36,079 nt of DNA from DAOVVL01 sp965603095 (GCA_965603095.1 CBFDBQ010000018.1:1-36079); one strand, 5' to 3'; numbered from the stretch's first letter, positions 1 through 7,900 are shown. Notes: a model not told the origin generated them from the sequence alone. Numbers and translations are program-made.

Positions 1-800
1 ATGGCTACCGAATAACGACTTCCCTGTGCGTCCATATCCATCATCAGCGCACGACGGGCGGGTAACGATGTAAGCTCGTCAATAAACGCCATGCGGTAAG
101 TATCTTGCACCAATGCAATAACCATAACCCCGCCGCCAAGAGAAAGAATAATTGATGCTATTTCAGGGTTAGTTGCACCGTGCAAAGCCATACCAACTGC
201 AACAACAGCCCCCGTTATTCCGCCATCAATTGCCGAACGTGTATAAATAGCGCGGGCAATAAATACAGAAATGGCAATGGCAAACAAAATTATCGCCGGT
301 TGCGGAAGAATGGTCCAATAATCGATTGCTTTATCAAGTGGGCGATAATGCAAAATAATATTTGCATTATGTCTAGCCACATCGCCTGCGCCCATTAATA
401 CCGCCAGCACGGAAATTTGGGCAAACACAAATAAAATTCTTGATAGCACCCCCAATGACCACAATGAACAATCGCGCATCATTGCAACAGCAATTGCATT
501 TATGGGAAACAGCACTGCAAGGGTGGCAAATATTATGAGTAAATTATTATCGTTTACGCCTATGGGGTATGAATACAATATCCAATGAGTGCCAGCTAAC
601 ATTGCCGCCATCAAAAACACCCTAACCCGTTTGAACCACAGGCCAAGTCCAGCGGCAATAATGGCAAGAACATACGGCGCATAAGGTACAAGCGTTACCG
701 CCGGAAGCGGCAATTGCCGTGTTCCCTGCATAAAAAATACCCCGCCGAGCAGAAATATTGCTGGCAGCACCAAACCATTTATCGCGGATCTTCCAAACAT
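1..800 (-). CDS. Membrane-anchored diguanylate cyclase (GGDEF), 5' part only
   Basis: The minus strand is open from an ATG at 798-800 to the left edge of the window (266 codons, no stop), so the C-terminal part is missing. The first ~200 residues form about six or more hydrophobic segments, for example near residues 10-24, 40-55, 65-75, 85-105 and 170-185. They are followed by the typical entry into a GGDEF domain, with DELTSLPARRAL at about residues 242-253. The GG(D/E)EF active-site motif itself would lie outside the window. Members of this family make cyclic di-GMP from two GTP, with the membrane part acting as sensor or anchor. The gene is divergent from the DUF423 gene, with about 50 bases between them holding both start regions. 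Seen: open frame, membrane segments, domain entry motif. Inferred: enzymatic activity, which cannot be judged without the active site. Confidence 0.82.
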   Translation of the reverse strand, partial: MFGRSAINGLVLPAIFLLGGVFFMQGTRQLPLPAVTLVPYAPYVLAIIAAGLGLWFKRVRVFLMAAMLAGTHWILYSYPIGVNDNNLLIIFATLAVLFPINAIAVAMMRDCSLWSLGVLSRILFVFAQISVLAVLMGAGDVARHNANIILHYRPLDKAIDYWTILPQPAIILFAIAISVFIARAIYTRSAIDGGITGAVVAVGMALHGATNPEIASIILSLGGGVMVIALVQDTYRMAFIDELTSLPARRALMMDMDAQGSRYSVA

Positions 801-851
801 GTCATACAATAAATACCTAAACGCTCAACATTCAGTTAAAAGGCACATTTT

Positions 852-1229
852 ATGAAAATTTTATTATTTCTAGCAGGGCTGAATGCGGCCATTTCCATAG
901 GGCTTGGCGCATATGGCTGGCATAATTTGGGTGATGTGGAGAGTATTCGCGATATTTTCATGATGGGGTCGCAATATCAAATGTGGCACGCGCTGGGAAT
1001 GATGGGGGTGGCAATTTTGCTAAATTTTGACGGTCCACGGCGCACTTTACTCATTGTCGGTGGATTATTTCAATTGGGTATAATCCTTTTTTCCGGAACC
1101 CTTTACGCCTTTGGCTTGATGAATGTTCTTCTGGTTTCGGGCGCGGCACCCATTGGCGGCGGAGTGTTAATGCTAGGCTGGCTGACATTGGCATGGACAG
1201 GCATAAGGTGGAAAAAAACTGATATTTAG
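852..1229 (+). CDS. DUF423 family small membrane protein (YgdD-like)
   Basis: A 125-residue, very hydrophobic protein with four predicted membrane helices. The family pattern is clear: N-terminal GLGAYGWHNL, then QYQMWHALGMM, LFSGTLYAFGL and a C-terminal PIGGGVLMLGW. These match the DUF423 layout known from E. coli YgdD in both order and length. The start is the first ATG after a short gap from the divergent GGDEF gene. The function of DUF423 proteins is not established, so no role is assigned. The next gene, the potassium channel, follows 45 bases downstream on the same strand, so co-transcription is possible. Confidence 0.85.
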   Translation: MKILLFLAGLNAAISIGLGAYGWHNLGDVESIRDIFMMGSQYQMWHALGMMGVAILLNFDGPRRTLLIVGGLFQLGIILFSGTLYAFGLMNVLLVSGAAPIGGGVLMLGWLTLAWTGIRWKKTDI

Positions 1230-1274
1230 TTAATTTTTTTGCTGTTAGGCGCACTTGGCGTTAACCTTATAAGT

Positions 1275-2279
1275 ATGGAATCTTCAAATAAACCATCTGG
1301 CCTATTGGCTTTGAGAAAACGAACTGCCGAGGTTCTATATTCGGCCGATCAGAACGATCCTCTTACCCGCAAGATAGATTTATTTTTGATAGTGCTGATA
1401 GCACTTAACGTAATTGCCATCATTGTTGAATCAATGCATGGAATGGAAGAACAGTTCGGCCAAGAATTTTTTATCTTTGAAATTTTGTCAGTAATAATTT
1501 TTACCATTGAATACGTAGCTCGTGTTTGGTCGGCGGTTGATAACCCATGGCACGGTATTCATTCGCATGCAATTTTTGGGCGAATGAAATATATGCGCAC
1601 CCCAATGGCAGTTATTGACTTACTGGCAATAGCTCCATTTTATCTGAGTTTTTTCTTTGTTTTGGATTTACGTTTCTTGCGCGTACTGCGCCTGCTAAGG
1701 GTTTTTAAATTAACCCGCTATTCACCAGCGATGACATTGCTGTTGCAAGTTTTTCGTGAAGAAGCAAAAACAATTCTGGCCGCAATGTTTGTATTGATGA
1801 TGCTGTTAATTATTGCATCGAGCCTAGCATTTATTGTTGAGCATGATGCCGGACACGCAGACCCGGATGCATTTTCATCCATACCCGCCGCAATGTATTG
1901 GGCGGTAATGACAATGACCACGGTTGGCTATGGCGATGTTGTGCCCATAACATCGTTTGGTAAATTACTGGCTGCTATAATTGGCATTGTCGGTCTGGGC
2001 ATGGTGGCATTACCCGCTGGTATTTTGGCATCAGGGTTTTCAAACGCGCTACATCGCCGTCGCACCCAATTACAAGACAAGGTTGCAGATATTCTTTCCG
2101 ATGGCGTAATAACCGAAGAAGAAGAAGAAGAAATGGCAACCCTGTTGCAAAATCTCAACCTTAACCCGGCCGATGCGAAGGCGCTTATTTTTGCCGCCCA
2201 CCACAAAGACGACACAAATTTGCTATGCCCCCATTGTGGCAAGCCAATAAATGAAAATCCCAATATCGATGATGACTAG
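1275..2279 (+). CDS. Voltage-gated-type potassium channel protein
   Basis: A six-helix cation channel of the Kv/KvAP type, 334 residues from the ATG at 1275. The frame is open back to a TTG at 1239, which would add 12 residues; I prefer the ATG, although neither start has a strong ribosome site. S1 lies near residues 32-50. The S4 voltage sensor (about 133-149) carries regularly spaced arginines (RFLRVLRLLRVFKLTRY). The pore has the K+ selectivity filter TVGYGD at 216-221, followed by a long S6 (GLGMVALPAGILASGF). The cytoplasmic tail is unusual: an acidic helix with a run of six Glu, then CPHCG and an acidic end. The CPHCG pair could be half of a metal site completed between subunits. K+ selectivity is well supported by the filter; voltage gating is inferred from S4. 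Confidence 0.9.
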   Translation: MESSNKPSGLLALRKRTAEVLYSADQNDPLTRKIDLFLIVLIALNVIAIIVESMHGMEEQFGQEFFIFEILSVIIFTIEYVARVWSAVDNPWHGIHSHAIFGRMKYMRTPMAVIDLLAIAPFYLSFFFVLDLRFLRVLRLLRVFKLTRYSPAMTLLLQVFREEAKTILAAMFVLMMLLIIASSLAFIVEHDAGHADPDAFSSIPAAMYWAVMTMTTVGYGDVVPITSFGKLLAAIIGIVGLGMVALPAGILASGFSNALHRRRTQLQDKVADILSDGVITEEEEEEMATLLQNLNLNPADAKALIFAAHHKDDTNLLCPHCGKPINENPNIDDD

Positions 2280-2281
2280 CT

Positions 2282-2298
2282 AAGCAAAAGTTTTGCTT
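2282..2298. terminator. AT-rich palindrome between convergent genes
   Basis: A perfect inverted repeat, AAGCAAAA-g-TTTTGCTT, lies exactly between the stop of the K+ channel gene and the stop of pckA, which it overlaps by two bases. The position fits a bidirectional terminator. The hairpin is AT-rich, however, and is not followed by a long T run in either direction, so its strength is doubtful. Confidence 0.3.
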
Positions 2299-4120
2299 AT
2301 TTAGGTAATTCCCATACCTCAGGTGCGTCTTGCAATCGTTTGATTAATGCTTGGCGTTGGTTTTCCATTTCAGCGGGTAGACGGTCGCCAAAACGGCCAA
2401 ACAATTCGGCTTGGTCGACCGCGTCAGCCATAGCCCCGGCACGGTCAACCGCCATCAAATCATGGAAATCAGTATTATCAAATTCAAGTCCATCCCAATT
2501 AATATCAGCGTGGGTTGGCATTGACCCAATGGGGCTTTCAACCGCATTGGCGTTACCATTAACCCGGTCGACAATCCATTCAAGCACCCGCATGTTCTGG
2601 CCGAACCCAGGCCACATGAATTTTCCGGCATCATTTTTTCTAAACCAATTAACGCGGAATATGGCTGGTGGATTTTTAAGATTTTGTCCAAACTTCAACC
2701 AGTGGTTCCAATAATCACCCATGTTGTATCCACAAAACGGCAACATGGCGAACGGATCACGCCTAATGGCAGCCTGACCAACGGCCGCGGCAGTTGCCTC
2801 TGAACCCATGGTAGCGGCCAAATAAACCCCGTGGTTCCAGTCTGATGCCTGATAGACAAGCGGGAACGTTTTAGAAAGCCTGCCGCCAAAAATAAACGCC
2901 GAAATTGGGACGCCTTCGGGGTTATCCCATTTTGGGTCGATGCTTGGGCATTGGTTTGCGGGTGCGGTAAAGCGCGCATTTGGGTGCGCCGCAGGGGTTT
3001 TGGAACTTGGCGTCCAATCATTTCCTTTCCAGTCAATGGCGTGGGCGGGCGCATCTGACATGTCTTCCCACCAAATGTCATTATCATCGGTCAACGCAAC
3101 ATTGGTGAAAATACAATTTTCATTTAATGCCGCCATAGCCGATGGGTTAGTTTTATCTGATGTGCCCGGCGCAACGCCAAAATATCCGGCTTCGGGGTTA
3201 ATGGCATAAAGCCTGCCATCAGTTCCCGGTTTTATCCATGCGATGTCGTCACCAACTGTCCAGACTTTCCATCCTTCGAAACCTGATGGCGGGATAAGCA
3301 TGGCCAGGTTCGTTTTGCCACAAGCTGATGGAAAAGCAGCTGCAATATATGTTTTTTCACCGGCAGGGCTTTCAAGGCCAACGATTAACATGTGTTCGGC
3401 CAACCAGCCCTCGTCTCTGGCCATGGCCGATGCAATTCTGAGGGCAAAACATTTTTTACCCAACAGCGCGTTGCCACCATAACCGGAACCAAACGACCAT
3501 ATTTCCCGTGCATCAGGGTAGTGCACAATATATTTGGTTTTATTACACGGCCATTTTACATCGGCCTCGCCTTCGGCCAATGGTGCACCTACGGAATGAA
3601 TGCAGGGGACAAATTCGCCATCGCTACCCAACACGTCTAATACCTTTGTGCCCATGCGGGTCATTATCCGCATGTTGACAGCGGCATACGCACTATCGGT
3701 TAATTGCACCCCAATGTGTGCAATGGGCGAGCCCAATGGCCCCATGGAAAACGGCACAACATACATGGTGCGCCCTGCCATACAGCCATCAAAAAGACCG
3801 TTTAAAAGCGGGCGCATTTCAGATGGCGCCATCCAATTATTGGTCGGGCCGGCATCGATTTCATTTTCAGAACAAATATAGGTGCTGTCTTCTACCCGGG
3901 CGACATCGCTAGGATCAGAACACGCCAGGTACGATTCGGGGCGTTTTTTATCGTTTAATTTTATCAGGGTGCCGGATGCGACCATTTCGGCACAAAGTTT
4001 GTCGTATTCTTCTTTTGAACCATCGCACCAATGCACTGCTTTGGGCTTGGCAAGGGCGACCATTTCATCCACCCATTTTTTTAATTTTTCATTATTTGTC
4101 GAAACCGGAGCGCTGCTCAT
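2297..4120 (-). CDS. pckA: Phosphoenolpyruvate carboxykinase (GTP)
   Basis: Catalyses oxaloacetate + GTP to phosphoenolpyruvate + GDP + CO2, the first committed step of gluconeogenesis. At 607 residues it has the length of the GTP-dependent class (EC 4.1.1.32); the ATP class is about 530-540. The decisive motif is the GTP-type kinase loop FPSACGKTN at residues 263-271, with the class-specific Cys at 267. FGSGYGGNALLGKKC lies about 50 residues upstream, and GEMR-like and FGGRLS segments are also recognisable. The ATG at 4118-4120 is preceded by AAAGG at a good distance. In many alphaproteobacteria the pckA near chvI/chvG is the ATP enzyme, so the GTP type here is notable. About 157 non-coding bases upstream should hold the promoter. 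I could not pick out a convincing -35/-10 pair there. Confidence 0.96.
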   Translation of the reverse strand: MSSAPVSTNNEKLKKWVDEMVALAKPKAVHWCDGSKEEYDKLCAEMVASGTLIKLNDKKRPESYLACSDPSDVARVEDSTYICSENEIDAGPTNNWMAPSEMRPLLNGLFDGCMAGRTMYVVPFSMGPLGSPIAHIGVQLTDSAYAAVNMRIMTRMGTKVLDVLGSDGEFVPCIHSVGAPLAEGEADVKWPCNKTKYIVHYPDAREIWSFGSGYGGNALLGKKCFALRIASAMARDEGWLAEHMLIVGLESPAGEKTYIAAAFPSACGKTNLAMLIPPSGFEGWKVWTVGDDIAWIKPGTDGRLYAINPEAGYFGVAPGTSDKTNPSAMAALNENCIFTNVALTDDNDIWWEDMSDAPAHAIDWKGNDWTPSSKTPAAHPNARFTAPANQCPSIDPKWDNPEGVPISAFIFGGRLSKTFPLVYQASDWNHGVYLAATMGSEATAAAVGQAAIRRDPFAMLPFCGYNMGDYWNHWLKFGQNLKNPPAIFRVNWFRKNDAGKFMWPGFGQNMRVLEWIVDRVNGNANAVESPIGSMPTHADINWDGLEFDNTDFHDLMAVDRAGAMADAVDQAELFGRFGDRLPAEMENQRQALIKRLQDAPEVWELPK

Positions 4121-4264
4121 TGCTGGTACCTTTCTTTGGGTAAATAAAAAAATTATGCCGCCAAAAAACTATCTAATAAGTATTGATAGGGGGAGGTCTA
4201 AATTAAGAATCTACAGGTTAACGCCAAGCATAAATGACGCAACCCCCGTATGTGTGAAAATTAC

Positions 4265-4290
4265 TGTATAGACTTAATTATTGTATAGAC
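4265..4290. repeat. Direct repeat TGTATAGAC x2
   Basis: Two exact copies of TGTATAGAC lie at 4265-4273 and 4282-4290, one repeat start every 17 bases. The second copy overlaps the 3' end of the small membrane-protein gene. They lie about 145 bases upstream of the pckA start, so they could be a tandem regulator-binding site for pckA, or simple chance. Confidence 0.35.
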
Positions 4291-4631
4291 CGGGGCCGGA
4301 CGGCTGGTTTTTCTCGGAAACGCTGGGGAATGGACTGATCAAGATCACTGAGCTTTTTTTCAAGCTTTTTAAGGTTTGCTTGCGTAGCCGTAGTTTGCTC
4401 AAGCGCATAATCTTCGTTGGATTTAAGCTTATCTTCCATCAGTTTCATGGCCTTGGTAAATTTACGCAACCTATCGTCAAAGTCGCTTAAGTCCGCACGT
4501 ATAGATTTTATATGCGTGCTAATAAATTTTTCGTTTTGGGATTCAATTTTTTTGAGAACATCACTAACAAGCCACAACGCAACCATAGCTACAAAAAAAG
4601 CCAACACGGCTAATATTTCTGCAATACCCAT
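4278..4631 (-). CDS. Small membrane-anchored coiled-coil protein, unknown
   Basis: I do not recognise the family. The 117-residue product has one N-terminal membrane helix at about residues 4-26 (ILAVLAFFVAMVALWLV). This is followed by about 75 charged residues with heptad-like spacing, rich in Lys, Glu, Leu and Asp, which predicts a coiled coil. The tail is basic and Pro/Arg-rich (KPAVRPRS). This is the shape of a membrane-tethered scaffold or tether. The ORF has an ATG start and codon use like its neighbours. It sits alone between a probable terminator of the upstream operon and pckA, on the same strand as both. The coding call is moderately firm; no function can be given. Confidence 0.65.
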   Translation of the reverse strand: MGIAEILAVLAFFVAMVALWLVSDVLKKIESQNEKFISTHIKSIRADLSDFDDRLRKFTKAMKLMEDKLKSNEDYALEQTTATQANLKKLEKKLSDLDQSIPQRFREKPAVRPRSIQ

Positions 4632-4672
4632 TTTGTCCTCGTTTTTAGTTTATTGGCTAAGTTTCCCACTTT

Positions 4673-4694
4673 AAAAAAAACTTACCCTCGGGTA
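4673..4694 (-). terminator. Probable terminator after the CBS/PII-like/DUF1538 operon
   Basis: Read on the minus strand, a short self-complementary element (TACCCGAGGGTA) is followed within two bases by a run of eight T. It lies about 100 bases past the stop of the CBS-domain gene and before the next minus-strand gene. The stem is only 4-5 bp, so it may be weak, but the T tract and position fit intrinsic termination. Confidence 0.4.
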
Positions 4695-4792
4695 CAGAGG
4701 CAAATTGAATTTTTTGCATACGCCAACATGCATAAGCGCGTAAATGCCGCAGTTATTGGCAAAATAGCCCTGTGGATATTTATTAATCCGCA

Positions 4793-5191
4793 TTAATCCA
4801 CCTGACGCAGCACCATATCACGGAGCGTAACAATACCGATGGGGGCACGGTGTTCATCAACCACCAATGCGCGCGATAAACCAAATTGCGCTAGCATTCT
4901 GACCGCATAACGAATGTTCATTTCCGGTGGTAGTGAAAGCACAGGCTTGGTCATTATTTCATACACGTTTACTCTTTCCGGTGGGCGATCTGGGGCGATT
5001 ACATCTTTGGCGATGTCGGAAACAACAACCAGACCAAATTCATCGTGTTTATCGCGGCGATCAACCACCAGCGAACTAACGCCGGCATCGTGCATTTGCT
5101 TTATGGCATCGGCCACAGTTGCGGTTGCCTCAATACGCATAACTTTGGTGCTCATAACTTCGTTGACGGTAATGATTTTTTTCTCGCTCAT
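4793..5191 (-). CDS. Two-CBS-domain protein
   Basis: A 132-residue protein made almost entirely of a Bateman pair. The first CBS domain spans about residues 11-70 (VMSTKVMRIEATATVADAI, then GVSSLVVDRR) and the second about 76-132 (IMTKPVLSLPPEMNIRYAV, ending GIVTLRDMVLRQVD). Such pairs usually bind adenine nucleotides and regulate a partner enzyme or transporter. The start overlaps the stop of the PII-like gene as ATGA (5188-5191), so the two are translationally coupled. It is the last gene of the run that begins with the DUF1538 pair, which makes a regulatory role on those membrane proteins likely. No catalytic domain is attached. Confidence 0.9.
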   Translation of the reverse strand: MSEKKIITVNEVMSTKVMRIEATATVADAIKQMHDAGVSSLVVDRRDKHDEFGLVVVSDIAKDVIAPDRPPERVNVYEIMTKPVLSLPPEMNIRYAVRMLAQFGLSRALVVDEHRAPIGIVTLRDMVLRQVD

Positions 5192-5538
5192 AGCTCGTCC
5201 TCGATTTCATTTATCAGGGTGGGTAGTTGGGTTTTAAGGCCGACGGCATCTTCTATGCCTATTTGGCAAGCAATGCCTGCGCCCTTATCAGTATCAAAAT
5301 TTCCGGCCTTGGCAATGGTTTCTAAAATCTCGCGGGCCTTGGGTGCGGCAACAAGAAACAAAACCATATCGCGCTGGGCGGCAAGGTCTAGCCCTAAAAA
5401 TGTTTTTTCAGGTTTTAATCCTTCGCCTTGGGCGCTGGTTATTACGGTGGCCCCAGTGGCACCCGCTTCACGGGCCGCGTCAATCACGGTTTGCGTCCTA
5501 TCGTCACTGACAAGCGCCATAATCATCTTGAGGTTCAT
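5188..5538 (-). CDS. PII-like signalling protein
   Basis: A 116-residue protein with the PII/GlnB-like fold pattern: an N-terminal strand MKIMALV-type segment (NLKMIMALVSDD), then helix DAAREAGATGATVITSAQGEG leading into the loop region, and a C-terminal GAGIACQIGIEDAVGL, a typical PII-like closing motif. The usual uridylylated Tyr of the GlnB T-loop is not evident, so this is a PII-like member and not classic GlnB/GlnK. It overlaps by ATGA both the downstream CBS gene and the upstream DUF1538 gene (5535-5538). PII-family proteins bind ATP/ADP or other small ligands and gate membrane transporters such as AmtB. Here the obvious partners are the DUF1538 proteins. Ligand and target are inferred from context only. 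Confidence 0.82.
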   Translation of the reverse strand: MNLKMIMALVSDDRTQTVIDAAREAGATGATVITSAQGEGLKPEKTFLGLDLAAQRDMVLFLVAAPKAREILETIAKAGNFDTDKGAGIACQIGIEDAVGLKTQLPTLINEIEDEL

Positions 5539-6329
5539 ACGAGTTTCTCCTTTTCGTCCTCAGCCATGCGCCTGCGCGCCTGCACCCATTCTGCCATTTT
5601 GGCATAACCCATTACGGCCATTATGGGAAACAAACTAGCAAACGCTATTAATCCAAATCCATCTAAAAGCGGGCTTCGCCCAGGAATGGTTGAGGCCAAA
5701 CCCAAACCCAACGCGGTTACCACCGGGACGGTCACCGTTGATGTGGTGACCCCACCGGAATCATAGGCCAGCGCCACTATCATTTTTGGTGCCCAAATTG
5801 TCTGAATAAGCACCACCACATATCCGGCAATAATGTAGTAATGAAGTGGCGTTCCTGAAACAATTCGATAGGCCCCAAGCGAGACCCCCACCGAAACGCC
5901 GATGGCAACCGCCATGCGCAGGGAAAATGCATTTAACGCTCCACCTGATATTTGTTCGGCCTTTATGGCCACCGCAATAAGCGATGGCTCCGCCGCGGTA
6001 GTGGCAAAACCAATTGCGGCGGCAAATATATAAACCCAATAATAGTCCTGCCAACGAACAAATTTATTCAATGCATCAACGCCAATAAAAACAGGGTCGG
6101 TCAATTGTCGGGCCATAGTTTCGCCAACCGGGAACAACGCCAATTCCAGCCCAACCAGAAAAAAGGTCAGGCCAATTAAAACATAAAGAAATCCAACCGC
6201 AACACGCTTGGGATTTGGCGGCATTTTCTTTAGCGCAACAATCTGGAAAAAAAGCAAAATTGCAGCAATGGGCAACACGTCAAAAACGGTTGAAACACCA
6301 GTTGCAATAATGTGATTAAGTAATTCCAT
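5535..6329 (-). CDS. DUF1538 family membrane protein (second copy)
   Basis: A 264-residue polytopic membrane protein with about seven hydrophobic segments. It carries the DUF1538 signatures: ELALFPVGETMA, GFATTAAEPSLIAVA, AYDSGGVTTSTVTVPVVTALG and LDGFGLIAFASLFPIMAV. The glycine/serine/threonine-rich YDSGGVTTST stretch between helices looks like a functional, possibly substrate-facing, element. A paralogue lies immediately upstream: its stop codon is directly followed by this ATG. The PII-like gene overlaps the 3' end. The C-terminus is a charged cytoplasmic tail (RRRMAEDEKEKLV). DUF1538 has no experimentally settled role that I can cite; a transporter subunit is inferred from topology and the PII-like partner. 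Confidence 0.85.
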   Translation of the reverse strand: MELLNHIIATGVSTVFDVLPIAAILLFFQIVALKKMPPNPKRVAVGFLYVLIGLTFFLVGLELALFPVGETMARQLTDPVFIGVDALNKFVRWQDYYWVYIFAAAIGFATTAAEPSLIAVAIKAEQISGGALNAFSLRMAVAIGVSVGVSLGAYRIVSGTPLHYYIIAGYVVVLIQTIWAPKMIVALAYDSGGVTTSTVTVPVVTALGLGLASTIPGRSPLLDGFGLIAFASLFPIMAVMGYAKMAEWVQARRRMAEDEKEKLV

Positions 6330-7085
6330 TTAATAAACCATGCCATAAATCATCACGAACATCATCGGGGTCAGGCTGGCAAATGCTATCAAACCAAAAC
6401 CATCTGTCATTGGGTTGCGCCCACGAATAAAGCTGGCCAAACCAACGCCCAATGCGGTTACCAGCGGAACCGTAATGGTTGATGTTGTCACCCCGCCAGA
6501 ATCATATGCAATGCCAACAATTTCCGGTGGTGCAATCATCGTCAAGGCGACTACGGCCCCATAACCAATAATAATTACCCATTGAATGGGCCAACCTTTG
6601 ATAATGCGGATAACGCCAATAACAATTGCAAAGCCAACTGAAAAAGCAACTGTCATGCGCAGACCAAATGCATAACTGGCCATTGCATCGATGTTGTGTT
6701 CAATGGCGCCTGCTTCGGCAACAGTTTTTGATGCTTCGGCGGCAACCGCAATAAGTGCTGGTTCGGCAACGGTGGTGCCAAAACCAAGGGCAAAGGCAAA
6801 GACGATTAGCCAGAACAAACTGCCCTTCTTGGCGAAATCTTGGGCCATGGATTCGCCCAATGGGAATAACCCCATTTCAAGCCCACGGACAAAAAATGCC
6901 AGCCCCATTATTACCAATGCGGTACCAATAAGTATTTCAGATAAATTGGGAAAGGGTTGGCGTAAAACAACAATTTGAAAAAATGCGATAACCGCAATAA
7001 TCGGCACCAAATCACGGGCCGCATTAACCAAAAGACGGGCAAGACCACGAATTACGCTAAGTACATCACCCATCCTGTTCCCCAC
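6330..7085 (-). CDS. DUF1538 family membrane protein (first copy)
   Basis: A 251-residue membrane protein homologous to the next gene. It has the same blocks in the same order: GLEMGLFPLGESMA, GFGTTVAEPALIAVA, AYDSGGVTTSTITVPLVTALG and TDGFGLIAFASLTPMMFV. It differs in its N-terminus and in having almost no C-terminal tail. The pair probably forms a heteromeric complex, by analogy with other adjacent duplicated membrane subunits. The ATG is followed closely by a second Met (M5), so the start could be 12 bases later. It begins 73 bases downstream of cbtA and may have its own promoter or be read through from cbtBA. Confidence 0.85.
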   Translation of the reverse strand: MGNRMGDVLSVIRGLARLLVNAARDLVPIIAVIAFFQIVVLRQPFPNLSEILIGTALVIMGLAFFVRGLEMGLFPLGESMAQDFAKKGSLFWLIVFAFALGFGTTVAEPALIAVAAEASKTVAEAGAIEHNIDAMASYAFGLRMTVAFSVGFAIVIGVIRIIKGWPIQWVIIIGYGAVVALTMIAPPEIVGIAYDSGGVTTSTITVPLVTALGVGLASFIRGRNPMTDGFGLIAFASLTPMMFVMIYGMVY

Positions 7086-7158
7086 GCCAACAAATTGCTG
7101 ACATTAAGTATAGTGCGACAATGCTGATGGATGTTTATTTTTTTTAATTTTTATCTTT

Positions 7159-7872
7159 TTAATTTTTGTCTGGCGAAGCGCGCCCCAGTACAATGCCATT
7201 GATGGCCCCGATTGTTAGCCAGAAAACAAATGTGCTGGCCAGCGAATAAAATGCAAAGTCTTGCACCAGATAATCGGGAGCTGTGCTAGCGCCCGCGCTT
7301 CCTTCGGGTGCGCCCAACACATGGGGGAATATTATTAATCCGGCGCCCACAACCTTGGGCCACCATGCATTACGAACACCCCCTGCAGGCCCGCATTCCC
7401 CTGCCCAGTCGCCAATAAACACTATCAGAACAAGGCCCAACGATGTGCAAGATACGGCCAACCACCACCAAAGCTGGCGTGCCTCTAAATCAATATATGC
7501 GGCGCCGGGTGGGGCCGGTGGCTGGCCAATGGCTGGCGCCAACGCAAATGCCGCCCAACCGCCAAGACCCCACAAAATACCTTGTTTCCAAGTTATAGCC
7601 CGGCCATAAAATACAATACCCGCGCCTACAATTAACGCATAAGCGATCCCGGTTAGCACATCAAAAGAAAGCGTGTTTAAAAATCTTTCAGGATCGCTCA
7701 GGGCAATGGCCATAAAACCATTAGGCGGAACATAATCGGCTGGCCGACCCCCTATTTCGAGAAATTCAGCAAAATCAATAATTGGGATAATAAAAATCGC
7801 CTGCAGCAATGATACCGCCAGACCAGCAGACAGCCCCGCCATTAAGGCTGCTGGGAACAAACGTTTTATCAT
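7159..7872 (-). CDS. cbtA: CbtA family cobalt transporter subunit (predicted)
   Basis: A 237-residue protein with about five to six membrane helices. It matches the CbtA pattern: an N-terminal LFPAALMAGLSAGLAVSLLQ helix, GILWGLGGWAAFALAPAIGQPP in the middle, then DLEARQLWWWLAVSCTSLGL, a later IIFPHVLGAPEGS and a final hydrophobic helix (FVFWLTIGAINGIVLG). CbtA with CbtB is a predicted cobalt uptake system, usually tied to cobalamin demand. CbtB lies immediately upstream (28 bases), as expected. Assignment to the family is firm; the cobalt substrate is a family-level prediction that the sequence alone does not prove. Confidence 0.88.
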   Translation of the reverse strand: MIKRLFPAALMAGLSAGLAVSLLQAIFIIPIIDFAEFLEIGGRPADYVPPNGFMAIALSDPERFLNTLSFDVLTGIAYALIVGAGIVFYGRAITWKQGILWGLGGWAAFALAPAIGQPPAPPGAAYIDLEARQLWWWLAVSCTSLGLVLIVFIGDWAGECGPAGGVRNAWWPKVVGAGLIIFPHVLGAPEGSAGASTAPDYLVQDFAFYSLASTFVFWLTIGAINGIVLGRASPDKN

Positions 7873-7900
7873 GAGAGCCTTAGTTTAGTTTGAGATGTTT

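Noticed and set aside
180..398. Short plus-strand open frame at the left edge
   Set aside because: It is antisense to the clear GGDEF protein, whose membrane helices and domain entry read through the same bases.
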